Shown: positions 16,507 to 24,023 of the stretch, one piece after another | How the letters are laid out: every line of letters begins with the position of its first letter | Numbering within the stretch: the stretch's first letter is position 1 | From: JBCBSS01 sp039819065 | GTDB lineage: Bacteria; Bacteroidota; Bacteroidia; Cytophagales; Cyclobacteriaceae | Direction of reading: 5' to 3' | Assembly (NCBI GenBank): GCA_039819065.1 | Contig: JBCBSS010000095.1 | Span: 1 to 30,447, forward strand | Length of the DNA: 30,447 nucleotides | Notes under the pieces: model-generated | What the model saw: the letters and a program-made list of their open reading frames with translations, nothing else | The model's database searches: none | Told to the model about the DNA's origin: nothing | Program-made: the position numbers and the translations under genes

Positions 16507-18100
16507 TTTCTTTCCTGATTTTTTCATTTGGTATGAGCACCTTCTTAAAAGTCCAGTGCTTGATCCTTTCCAGGCATAATTCCCTAAAGTCAGCCAGCGC
16601 GTCTTCATCTTGTTCTTCATCAAAGTAGGCTTTAATGGCCTCAAGAGAACTTTCTATGATTTGTTCTTCCTCAAATACTTCAAGGATCACCATATCCAAC
16701 GGTTCGAGATTGAAATCCTCTATTGTACCCTGGTAGATATTGACTAGTACCACTGAACGGAAATACTCAGGATCTTGGTTAAAGTTATCCATTGGATCCC
16801 AACCCTGATGGGTACCATTCCAACACCAACGGTTTTCTATCACTTTGGCCCGTGGGTTTAAGGTCAGTTGCAACGACAGGTCATGACTATAGCCGTTCTG
16901 CCAGTATTTGCTGATAGTTGAGAACCCTTTTTCTTCCTTTGCTATATCTTGTCCGAAATCGCTAAAATCCATCTCCCTGGTGAAATCAGCCACTTTTAAT
17001 TCCGTTCTCAAGATGTCAGCGAATCGCAGCAATTTCCCTGACCCCAGGCGCTTTCTGGAAGGGTTTCTAAATAGCTTGTCAAGATCAGGGTCACCTCCTG
17101 GGTTTACTAGTGTTTTGTACAACAAATTCATCCTGGGTAGTTTTTGAGCCATGTCCTTGATCTTATCCCCAAAACGACTTTCATCGATTAGCCCGGCCTC
17201 GTATTCCGTGACGGGGAAAAGCAGGCGCTTGTCGTTTTTTCTGCAATACGCAATGATGCGATGATAGTACTCAGGGTAGGCCGACTTGAACTTCTTGATC
17301 AAGGTTTCGCAGAAAGCCGGAATGTTTTTGTTGCTGGATACGGGGTGAATGTAGTGTGCTTTTTCAGGTGCATTTTCAAGCTGGGAAAGACTCAAATATT
17401 TAACATCTGCCACTTTTGCCTCGAAAATGGTATGTACGGCTTTACTTTCTTCCTGAGCCATGGCCGAGAAGAGCAGTTGCTCTAAAATGGGCAGGAAATT
17501 ATTGTGCTCAGCAGCAGCGAAGTGGGCTGCGTTTTGCTCTGCGAAATGCAAGGCTTCTTTTTCAAATCTCTTGAAAAAATCAATATCAGTACCGCCTATA
17601 ACACCGGCATTGAAAGCCTTCATTTCCGTGCCATTAGCACCTTTAAACAGTTTTGGTATATAATGGAAAGAGTTGTTTATCTCTTCCAACCCATTGGCAT
17701 AGAATGCCAAATCGAGCTCTTGATTTTGAGTGATCAGTGAGGGTGATGAATCCGGGAAAACATTACGGTTGAAAAGGAATACATCATTATCTATATGAAT
17801 GAATGGCTCATGCTGAGCAGCATAAGCCTGTATTTTAAAAATGGGGAAGAGGAAAAACTGGTCGTTACAGAAGTCGTTCGTTTCGGGAAAAAGAGTCTCT
17901 ATTTTATTGTAGGGTAGGTTAAGTACATCGTTGCAGATGTGTCGGCCGAAAGGGTCGGTGACCAAGTTGATTGAAAAACCGAGGGACTTCGCTTGCAGAC
18001 AGCTGTAAGCCATGCTGATCAGGCTCATTTCATGTGAAGGCCATCCGGCATTTTCATGCTGTTTATTGTACTTAAAAGTGTGGATCAGTTTATTGATCAT
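16493..18100 (-). CDS. glycosyltransferase-like protein B of the peptide locus (DUF6734-like)
   Basis: I choose the ATG at 18100 (535 residues) because MINKLIHTF then aligns with the start of the paralogue (MRIVQTFW); the upstream ATG at 18163 would code through an intercistronic hairpin. The N-terminal half resembles a GT-A glycosyltransferase: a DxD-like motif D104-N-D106 (FIHIDNDVFLF) and FNAGVIGGTD, as in nucleotide-sugar transferases. The C-terminal ~200 residues (ENRWCWN, VILEVFEEEQIIESSLEAI) are shared with the paralogue and unassigned. It lies just after the precursor peptide gene and probably acts on that peptide. I recall such proteins being labelled DUF6734, unverified. Proven activity is unknown. 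Confidence 0.75.
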   Translation of the reverse strand: MINKLIHTFKYNKQHENAGWPSHEMSLISMAYSCLQAKSLGFSINLVTDPFGRHICNDVLNLPYNKIETLFPETNDFCNDQFFLFPIFKIQAYAAQHEPFIHIDNDVFLFNRNVFPDSSPSLITQNQELDLAFYANGLEEINNSFHYIPKLFKGANGTEMKAFNAGVIGGTDIDFFKRFEKEALHFAEQNAAHFAAAEHNNFLPILEQLLFSAMAQEESKAVHTIFEAKVADVKYLSLSQLENAPEKAHYIHPVSSNKNIPAFCETLIKKFKSAYPEYYHRIIAYCRKNDKRLLFPVTEYEAGLIDESRFGDKIKDMAQKLPRMNLLYKTLVNPGGDPDLDKLFRNPSRKRLGSGKLLRFADILRTELKVADFTREMDFSDFGQDIAKEEKGFSTISKYWQNGYSHDLSLQLTLNPRAKVIENRWCWNGTHQGWDPMDNFNQDPEYFRSVVLVNIYQGTIEDFNLEPLDMVILEVFEEEQIIESSLEAIKAYFDEEQDEDALADFRELCLERIKHWTFKKVLIPNEKIRKEINLP

Positions 18101-18136
18101 ATTGGAGCCACATCGCTTAAATGGTTTAAGCAGGCA

Positions 18137-18168
18137 CCTCAGCGTCCAAATAAATATGGACACTGAGG
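18137..18168 (-). terminator. intercistronic hairpin after the precursor peptide gene
   Basis: Read on the minus strand, CCTCAGTGTCC pairs with GGACGCTGAGG (11 positions, one mismatch) around a 10-nt loop. It lies 31 bp after the peptide stop and 37 bp before the next start. No U-run follows, so it is more likely an attenuator or a 3'-end stabiliser, which would let the precursor be made in excess over the downstream enzyme. Confidence 0.5.
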
Positions 18169-18198
18169 CGTCATACTTTACTTTATCTCACCCATTGA

Positions 18199-18444
18199 TT
18201 ACCACCAGCAACCGTAGGTAGTACAGCATCTGCCCCATACGCTCCAGGCATAGTTTGCCCATCCAATTCCGTTACAAGCTGCCGGACATGGATGGCCGGC
18301 ACATGGATCAGGATTGCCACTTGGACCACCACCTGGGCCACCGCAACCATAACCACTACCTGCTACTACCTTCTGCTGCTGCTTCCTGGACAGATCTTTG
18401 ATCGAGCCCAAACTGATTTTCTCCAGTTTCTTTTTCATAATCAC
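18199..18444 (-). CDS. Cys- and Trp-rich precursor peptide (putative RiPP)
   Basis: The product has 81 residues; M3 (18438) is an equally good start. The N-terminal ~29 residues form a leader, KKKLEKISLGSIKDLSRKQQ, of the kind Bacteroidetes use for ribosomal peptide precursors, ending in VVAGSG, a likely cleavage region. The core has seven Cys (34, 48, 53, 57, 73, 74, 79), five Trp (62, 67, 70, 80, 81), a Gly/Pro-rich start (CGGPGGGPSG) and the end RCCTTYGCWW. Cysteine oxidation by the VKOR-thioredoxin fusion encoded upstream and glycosylation by one of the two flanking transferases are inferred. No similarity to a known bacteriocin was recognised. Confidence 0.75.
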   Translation of the reverse strand: MIMKKKLEKISLGSIKDLSRKQQQKVVAGSGYGCGGPGGGPSGNPDPCAGHPCPAACNGIGWANYAWSVWGRCCTTYGCWW

Positions 18445-18693
18445 TCGTTTTTTTAAAGTTTAACAATTGGGTTAGTTGTTATTTGAATAACTTCAAAATA
18501 TGCCTTTTATGCTGATCCTATCGTCTAAATTCATATTTTAACTTTTAATAGTAATATATGCTGTTGAATGTAAATGTCACCAGAATTGAAGAATTAGATG
18601 TATCCTTTATTATGTCGTTAATTGTAGTTAATCGACATTGTGCCGAGATGACTAGGCTCGTTGGGTTAAGCTTTGTACAACAAAATTGAAAGG
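18445..18693. other. 249-bp spacer upstream of the precursor peptide gene
   Basis: This AT-rich gap separates glycosyltransferase-like gene A from the peptide gene and is long enough for a separate promoter. A hairpin-like repeat TGTCG...CGACA lies near 18614-18638 and may end the upstream transcript. The best -7-like site (TATTTTG about 60 bp before the start) is imperfect. No other small precursor ORF was seen. Confidence 0.4.
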
Positions 18694-20196
18694 TCAGGCT
18701 GCTATGATGACCCCGGATAGAATGAGATCATCGATGATGTCAATCACCATCTCTCTCAGTGCTGTAGCGTTTTCTTTGAGGTCTTCTTCATCGAAGTACT
18801 GGGGAAGAGCTTCGAAGATATCGCTAACGCTGTCCTGGTTCAGGATATGATTAAGGACAACGATCCGGAGGTCTTTTTGAATACTGATCAGGACTTCGGC
18901 ACGTGATGCATCTGGAGCGACCAGGTATAAGTATGGTCCCTCTTCATCTTCCAGGTTTTTTTCGCAAAGTTGCGCAAAGTCTACTCTTTTCCGCTTGACC
19001 CATCGCCACTGAGATTCTAACAATGCACAATAGGGGGCTAGTTTAAACCCGTATGCATTTTGAGCGTCGGTATTGGCCGACATGAAAGATTGGTGCAGGC
19101 GGTACCGCTGTTCCTCTTGCTGATGCCATTGTGCCAAGTCGGGTAACTTTCCCACCGCTTCTTCAACGCCCTGGGTGAATTGTAGAAAATCACCCTTCAA
19201 ACGAGCATGGTTGACTGCATTTTCGGCGAAGTACACCTGCTTGGCAAAACCTTTAGGCAAGCTGAAGCCCCCATCAGTTTTCTGGAAGGACTTATTAAGG
19301 AATTTCGAGTAACCCAGCCGTTTCATTTCTGATAGTACCTTTGCGTGCATTTCAGGGTAGTAGACAAGTAGGTGTCTGGATAAATGATCACAGATGTAAG
19401 GCTCTTTTTTGAAGTTAGAAATGATGTGTGCATAAGAAATGCCAAAGGGAGCCTGATCCAACATGGCGGTGGACTTGTAGTTATTTTCCCATTGCATAGG
19501 CGCTAAAAGTGTACCTACAGCAGTATCCGTAGATTTAGCAACGCAAGTGAAGATGAATTGCTCGGCAATGAAATTGAGATCCCCAGGCTCGATGGCATAC
19601 CATGTCTGTTCATTCTGAGCAAGTAGCTCGAAAGAAGCATTGGTGTAATTCTTAATAGCCTCTAGGTCATTCCCTCCAAGGATACCGGCATTGTAGGCGT
19701 ACATTTTTTTGGTTTCATCCAGGAACTGCTTGACGATGTCAGGGATGCGTTCAAAATGGGTGTAAATGTTGGCAAGAATGCGATCGTAGAATGGGAATTT
19801 GACCTCTTTATTCTGGGCTATCAAGCTGGCATCCAGAAGTGTTTCAGGGAATGGCTTCCAAATATAGACATCCCCATCCGCATGCAGGAAAGGCTGTTCC
19901 TGTAGGGAATAGGTGAAAACTTTAGCCATGGCCCATGCCCCGTTCGGGACAGCAGGCATATCTTTGTGCGTTACGTGTACTTTGGTATAAGGCAATTCTA
20001 ATATATCCATCAAAAGCCTCTTCCCAGCTTCATCAGTATACAATTCTACCTCGCTGTAGAATTGGCGTAACTGCAGGCAACTGAAAGCCCAACTCATCCA
20101 GTGATATTCAGCAGAAAGCCACCCGCCAGATTGGGTCACAAGTACTTCCGGATCAGGGTTGTCTTGACCTGTCCAGAACGTTTGGACGATCCTCAT
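18694..20196 (-). CDS. glycosyltransferase-like protein A of the peptide locus (DUF6734-like)
   Basis: The 500-residue product starts at an ATG that overlaps the stop of the VKOR gene by 4 bp (ATGA), showing translational coupling. It has the GT-A-like features of its paralogue at nearly the same places: D107-G-D109 in FLHADGDVYIWKPF and AYNAGILGGND near residue 170, after a start MRIVQTFWTGQ and GWLSAEYHWMSWAFSCLQL. The DxD would bind a metal-nucleotide-sugar. The C-terminal ~200 residues (ESQWRWVKRK, IFEALPQYFDEEDL) match the paralogue's tail in pattern. No signal peptide, so it should work in the cytoplasm, where a precursor would be modified before export. Substrate and sugar are unknown. 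Confidence 0.78.
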   Translation of the reverse strand: MRIVQTFWTGQDNPDPEVLVTQSGGWLSAEYHWMSWAFSCLQLRQFYSEVELYTDEAGKRLLMDILELPYTKVHVTHKDMPAVPNGAWAMAKVFTYSLQEQPFLHADGDVYIWKPFPETLLDASLIAQNKEVKFPFYDRILANIYTHFERIPDIVKQFLDETKKMYAYNAGILGGNDLEAIKNYTNASFELLAQNEQTWYAIEPGDLNFIAEQFIFTCVAKSTDTAVGTLLAPMQWENNYKSTAMLDQAPFGISYAHIISNFKKEPYICDHLSRHLLVYYPEMHAKVLSEMKRLGYSKFLNKSFQKTDGGFSLPKGFAKQVYFAENAVNHARLKGDFLQFTQGVEEAVGKLPDLAQWHQQEEQRYRLHQSFMSANTDAQNAYGFKLAPYCALLESQWRWVKRKRVDFAQLCEKNLEDEEGPYLYLVAPDASRAEVLISIQKDLRIVVLNHILNQDSVSDIFEALPQYFDEEDLKENATALREMVIDIIDDLILSGVIIAA

Positions 20197-21779
20197 GCGT
20201 GCTGCTCTTCTGCTTCATTTTCACTAAGCAGGTAAGCAAGGTCCTTTAACTCGAACCCTTCTGGCATAGGATATCCATTAACGAAGAAAGAAGGTGTATA
20301 CCTTATGTTGGCAGTTTCACACCAGGCCATTTGGCGTTTTCTGGCCGATTCGGCTTGATCTGATATGGTAGCAGGAAACTTTTTAGACCACTGATTTATA
20401 TCCCTGTTTACCTGGCGATACCAGCTTCTCATGGCCTCAACCCGTTGTTCTTCACTGATGGACATCAAGTGCCTTACTGTGTTTTCTTGTTTTTCTTTAT
20501 CTATGTAGCTGGTCAGTAGCACCACCTGAGCTTTTAAGTCTGGTTGCATCTGGAGTGTCTGCTCGAGTTCTTTAAAGGCCGCTGCACATGGTGTACAGTA
20601 CAGGCTGCCCACGAAGGTGATGGTATGTAGCGCTTCAGGATGACCCATTGTTAACGTCACATCCCTTATATCCAAAGGAGGCATTTGGGGGTTTTGCTTA
20701 AGCAAATGCTGGAACAGCGCACCATTTCTCTTTAGTGGCTCTATTTTACGATTGAGAAGATCTAATTCTCCTGCTTTGGTCAGGGATGGTTTGATCATGG
20801 CCCAAATGGCTATGGGAACCGCAAAGGACAGTGCAAGTATAGCTAGGGTAGACAGGCTTATGGGATATAGCACATTACCCGCAGTTAGTACGAAAGAGGC
20901 ATTGGCAATGAGCATGGCCTGTACGCCCAGGCATAGTGTACACCACATCTTGGCTACTCTGGCTTGGTAATACAGTGACCAGAATACATAGGGTAGTGCT
21001 AGAATGGAAAGAACGGCCAATACTGGTATTACTTTCGGCCCAGTCAATAGCAGTACGATGGTACTACCAACAAAATAAGTGAGGCCTATTTCTGCCCAAC
21101 TGATATTACCGGCAAGATAGGCTGCAGGGGATTTCAATATAGAATCGCAGTTGGTTTTCGTGCTGACCTGACAAAGCAAATGAATGTATTTATTCTGACT
21201 ACCCGATGATCTCAGCATGAGGAAAACCGAGAAGATAGAACCGATCAGATACGTGCCGAACAACGACCAAGTCGTCTGAGAGTAGTTTTCATATTGAAAG
21301 ACTAGTCCTGCCGTGAGGACAGATAAGACAGTGAGCCAAATAAACGGCAAGCGCAGGTTGCGCTGCCATTGATTGATCAGGTTAGAGAAGTAGTCAGGCT
21401 CAGCAGACTTTTCATTGGCCTCCACCAGTATCACCGTGCCCTGCCATTTCTCTTTGAAGACCACCATTGGTTCCATAGACATCCCATATGGGTCGGTCCA
21501 ATAAGTGATTGTGTTTTCGTCTATTTCATCGACTATCGCAAACAAACCTTCACCTTTCGCAGGTAAATGTGTTAGAAAAGGGGTCGGTATCTTGTGAAGC
21601 TCGCTCTGATCGATTTCAGCCGGAAAATTCTCCACATTATAAAGTGTCAAAGTATCTCCAAATGATAACAGAGACGGGAAATTGGGGTGCCCTTTCATCA
21701 TCCGGTACAAATAAGATCTTGTATGTTTGACCTTAAGCTTCTTGAGTAAATAACTTAGTGTTGCTGTTATACCATCCAT
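20193..21779 (-). CDS. C39-like/VKOR/thioredoxin fusion, disulfide-forming membrane protein
   Basis: The product has 528 residues in three parts. Residues 1-125 look like a C39 bacteriocin-peptidase fold (HPNFPSLLSFGDTL, PTPFLTHL, ITYWTDPYGM, FKEKWQGTVILVE) but contain no Cys, so it cannot be a cysteine protease; it may bind leader peptides. Residues about 145-335 form the helices of a vitamin K epoxide reductase, with C203, C211 and the CxxC pair C280/C283 (WCTLC). The C-terminus (about 350-528) is a DsbA/thioredoxin-type domain with C395-x2-C398 (LYCTPC) and a cis-Pro-like RYTPSFFVNG. It should oxidise thiols to disulfides using quinone. First gene of the peptide operon. Confidence 0.88.
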   Translation of the reverse strand: MDGITATLSYLLKKLKVKHTRSYLYRMMKGHPNFPSLLSFGDTLTLYNVENFPAEIDQSELHKIPTPFLTHLPAKGEGLFAIVDEIDENTITYWTDPYGMSMEPMVVFKEKWQGTVILVEANEKSAEPDYFSNLINQWQRNLRLPFIWLTVLSVLTAGLVFQYENYSQTTWSLFGTYLIGSIFSVFLMLRSSGSQNKYIHLLCQVSTKTNCDSILKSPAAYLAGNISWAEIGLTYFVGSTIVLLLTGPKVIPVLAVLSILALPYVFWSLYYQARVAKMWCTLCLGVQAMLIANASFVLTAGNVLYPISLSTLAILALSFAVPIAIWAMIKPSLTKAGELDLLNRKIEPLKRNGALFQHLLKQNPQMPPLDIRDVTLTMGHPEALHTITFVGSLYCTPCAAAFKELEQTLQMQPDLKAQVVLLTSYIDKEKQENTVRHLMSISEEQRVEAMRSWYRQVNRDINQWSKKFPATISDQAESARKRQMAWCETANIRYTPSFFVNGYPMPEGFELKDLAYLLSENEAEEQHA

Positions 21780-21811
21780 TATCTCTTCCCTTATAAAAAC
21801 AATAAATTACT

Positions 21812-21826
21812 TTATATGTCATATAA
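21812..21826. promoter_or_regulatory. 15-bp palindrome near the peptide operon start (site 1)
   Basis: TTATATG-T-CATATAA is a perfect dyad with one central base, about 40 bp before the VKOR start. A second 15-bp dyad of the same form lies 33 bp (about three helical turns) further up, so paired operator sites for a dimeric regulator are plausible. Confidence 0.35.
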
Positions 21827-21844
21827 GGATATGAAATAATAGGG

Positions 21845-21859
21845 GTAAGTGACACTTAC
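21845..21859. promoter_or_regulatory. 15-bp palindrome near the peptide operon start (site 2)
   Basis: GTAAGTG-A-CACTTAC is a perfect dyad with one central base, centred 33 bp from site 1. The two arms differ in sequence from site 1, so they may bind different proteins or be chance. Confidence 0.35.
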
Positions 21860-21958
21860 TATCCATCAATTACCCTTTTGATCTTTCAACGGCTGAGAAA
21901 GGGGGTGGGAGGTTGTTGTATTTAAGAACGGCTACTCGGGTTATAAGTAATTAGATTG

Positions 21959-22141
21959 CCCGGATAAACCGAACAATGACGCACGGAATTACATTCATCA
22001 TATCATTTCTGAGTCTCTTTGTGAATCCTTTACTAGGTCGTTTGTATCCCCACAATCGACGGCAGAAGGGTGCTATTGGTTGTGTGTCACGTGGAATGGC
22101 ACGAAACTACATTAATGGCGTCATCCCACGGTTTATCCGGG
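21959..22141. mobile_element. MITE-like element, 183 bp
   Basis: The ends are inverted repeats: CCCGGATAAACCG-nnnn-ATGACGC on the left (21959-21982) and its exact complement arrangement on the right (22118-22141), differing only at the four n. There is no coding capacity. A partial second copy lies at 22421-22476. No clear target-site duplication was found, and no related transposase is in the window. Confidence 0.6.
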
Positions 22142-22217
22142 GGATCTTTTCGTGTGGAGCGAATTTGATCGTTTGTGGTGATACAAATGATGGCAAGTGA
22201 AAGTCTCATATTCTCTG

Positions 22218-22356
22218 TCCTTCTGAAAGAATCTTATTGGCAAGTGTCTATCACAGTATTCCGATAATTTGAAAAGACTGAATAGCACTGCCTCGAACTG
22301 ATACCTAGGGGTATTAAATATGCATTTTATAGCTAATAAGATTCTTTCAGAATGAC
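22218..22356. mobile_element. MITE-like element, 139 bp, with TTCTGAAAGAATCTTATT ends
   Basis: The 22-bp ends (22218-22239 and 22335-22356) are inverted copies with one mismatch; the core is TTCTGAAAGAATCTTATT. It carries no gene. A diverged half-copy appears at about 28103-28124, which shows the sequence is dispersed. Target-site duplications were not seen. Confidence 0.55.
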
Positions 22357-22420
22357 GGCTATGATGCTGATACAAACTGTGGCGAAAGATTAGCTATTGT
22401 GCCAAGACGAGTTAGTTGAG

Positions 22421-22476
22421 ATTGTCCGGATAAACCGTTGAATGACGCACGGAATTACATTCACCTTATCATTTCT
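22421..22476. repeat. 56-bp partial copy of the 183-bp element
   Basis: It matches 21955-22010 over 56 bp with few differences (the variable four bases and a three-base change near the end) and then diverges 35 bp before the stop of the small secreted protein gene. It is a left-end fragment with no right inverted repeat found. Confidence 0.6.
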
Positions 22477-22511
22477 ATCTGTAATGCGGTGCTGTGTATG
22501 GTGCGCAAGAC

Positions 22512-22823
22512 TCAATCTTCCGCGCCGGCAATTCTTTCGGGGGCTTGTCCGTCAACAACGGTGAAAAAGCGTTTCTTGCACTCACCGAAATTACCGCCGC
22601 CTGCCTCATTGAGCCAATAATTCTTTCTAGAATAGGCAAAGGCTACGATGGCCTCTTTCTGGGTGCCATCCTTCATTCTGACAATCACCCGGGTTCCGGG
22701 CTTGATAAACCCTTTCTTGGTATAATTCTTCTTTGGCTTCTTCGGTTTTTTTCCTCCGCCATTAGCCATAGCGACATTGGCCACCATCAGTGCAATCAAG
22801 ATAGTTGTTAGTATTCTTCTCAT
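22512..22823 (-). CDS. small secreted basic protein of unknown function
   Basis: The product has 103 residues. The signal peptide is MRRILTTILIALMVANVAMA, probably cut before NGGG. The mature protein starts with a very basic stretch (GGGKKPKKPKKNYTKKGF), then a compact region RVIVRMKDGTQKEAIVAFAY with small-beta-barrel character (SH3-like or RNA-binding-like), and a single Cys in FGECKKRFFTV. No family assigned. It lies between the MITE-rich stretch and the beta-lactamase remnant, on the same strand as both neighbours. Confidence 0.7.
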   Translation of the reverse strand: MRRILTTILIALMVANVAMANGGGKKPKKPKKNYTKKGFIKPGTRVIVRMKDGTQKEAIVAFAYSRKNYWLNEAGGGNFGECKKRFFTVVDGQAPERIAGAED

Positions 22824-22967
22824 GTTTACCCATCCTTTTTACTACTCTAAAATTAGTACCGGTTAAAGAGGTAGGGTATTCGCAAAATCACCGAAAATGA
22901 TAAATAAGGAAAATACGGAAACGCTTTCCAAAGGAGCTTTAAAGTGATTCTGAAATAGAAAGCAGAC

Positions 22968-23782
22968 TTAATCCTCGACAGGCTGTTCGTCTTCAAATAG
23001 CTTTGCTGTATAATCCAATAAACCTAAATCACCGGTTCTACCATGGCCTGGTATGACGATTTCGGCATCAGAGAATGCTGTTTTGACATCCAGTGCGGTG
23101 GTTGACCAAGTGGCGGTGTTGGCGTCGCCAGGTAGCCCTTTCCTGCTTTTAGTGATTTTACAAGGCACCCGCCAAAGAGGACTTTGTCGGAAGGAATGTA
23201 GGCTACAATGTTGTCTCTCGTATGGCCTTCTCCAAGGAACTTGCAAATCACCTTACTCTGCCCGATGGATAGCGTCATCTCGCCTTCGAAGCCTTCTTGT
23301 GGCACTATGGCTTCCGTGTTAGTAGCTAACGCTATCGTATGCTGATTGGCATATGATGTGATGTTCAGGTCATGAAAAGCTTTCAAGCCACCAAGGCAGT
23401 CATCATGAAAGTGGGTGGGAACAATGGCTTTGACCTTTACTTGCTTCTTTTGTTCTAGCCAATTGATCAATTCTAGGGAGACGCTATCAGTGGGTGGCGT
23501 ATCGAATATCACTGCTTCACCATCTGAGAAGTGAATGAGTCCATTGCAGCCTACCTTACCGTAGTCCTGGGTTTCCAAAAAAGTGACGTGTAAGTAAGTA
23601 TTTGGTGTAAGCGCTCTTATGATCAGATCATCTGATTGATAAAGTAGCGCTTCATCTTTGACCTCTTCCGTCTTGGTCTCAATGGGTGTCTCTTGTTTGG
23701 AGTTTGTACAACATGTAAGCAGCAGAATACATGCACAAAAGAAAGTGAGTTTAGGAAAGAGAGGGTATAGGCTGTATTGCAT
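22968..23782 (-). pseudogene. subclass B1 metallo-beta-lactamase-like lipoprotein, frameshifted
   Basis: A lipoprotein signal (LTFFCACILLLTCC) opens a metallo-beta-lactamase fold. Zinc ligands are H124, H126 and D128 (THFHDD), H187 (GEGHT) and C206 (LFGGC), all in one frame. The last ligand, in VIPGHG, lies in another frame. After GKGYL (residue 218, at about 23129-23131) one base is missing: GGCGACGCC continues as GDANTATWSTTALDV only after a -1 shift, so the last ~55 residues are split off. With the base restored the protein would be about 271 residues, close to family length. The Cys ligand and HxHxD mark subclass B1, which hydrolyses beta-lactams including carbapenems. It is a real frameshift or a read error. 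Confidence 0.82.
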
Positions 23783-24003
23783 TGTAAAATGGATTAAATA
23801 ATATATTGATCACCTTTTTGGCAGTCATCATTTGAGGTAAATTACCCGCTGACTATGACTTTAACAACCCCTAAGAGTGACTTATCCAAAACACTGACAA
23901 GATGAGGCGGTAACGGTAAGAACACCTTATGCCTTTTCTTTAATTGTTATTTGCTGTTTTACCTGTTTTTCGTTAATTATTTATTGTTTTATAATAAATT
24001 ATT

Positions 24004-24011
24004 TACCTTTA
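24004..24011 (+). promoter_or_regulatory. weak -7-like box before the DUF2975 operon
   Basis: TACCTTTA differs from TAnnTTTG at the last base and follows TTG (23984-23986) by 17 bp; the ATG is 12 bp downstream. The fit is imperfect in both box and spacing. Confidence 0.25.
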
Positions 24012-24023
24012 ATAAAAAAGTAA

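Larger units (their letters stand above)
21780..22511. other. gene-poor region with MITE-like elements upstream of the peptide operon
   Basis: No convincing gene lies in these 732 bp. The part next to the VKOR gene holds two 15-bp palindromes; the middle holds a 183-bp element with 24-bp terminal inverted repeats, a 139-bp element with 22-bp inverted repeats, and a 56-bp partial copy of the first. Short frames over them come from the repeat sequence. Confidence 0.6.

Noticed and set aside
18101..18163. Upstream start giving 21 extra residues on transferase-like protein B
   Set aside because: The residues have no match in the paralogue and the DNA forms an intercistronic hairpin; the start at 18100 aligns with the paralogue.
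22133..22375. 80-residue minus-strand frame
   Set aside because: It covers the ends of two MITE-like elements, has no start context and no domain, and looks like repeat sequence read by chance.
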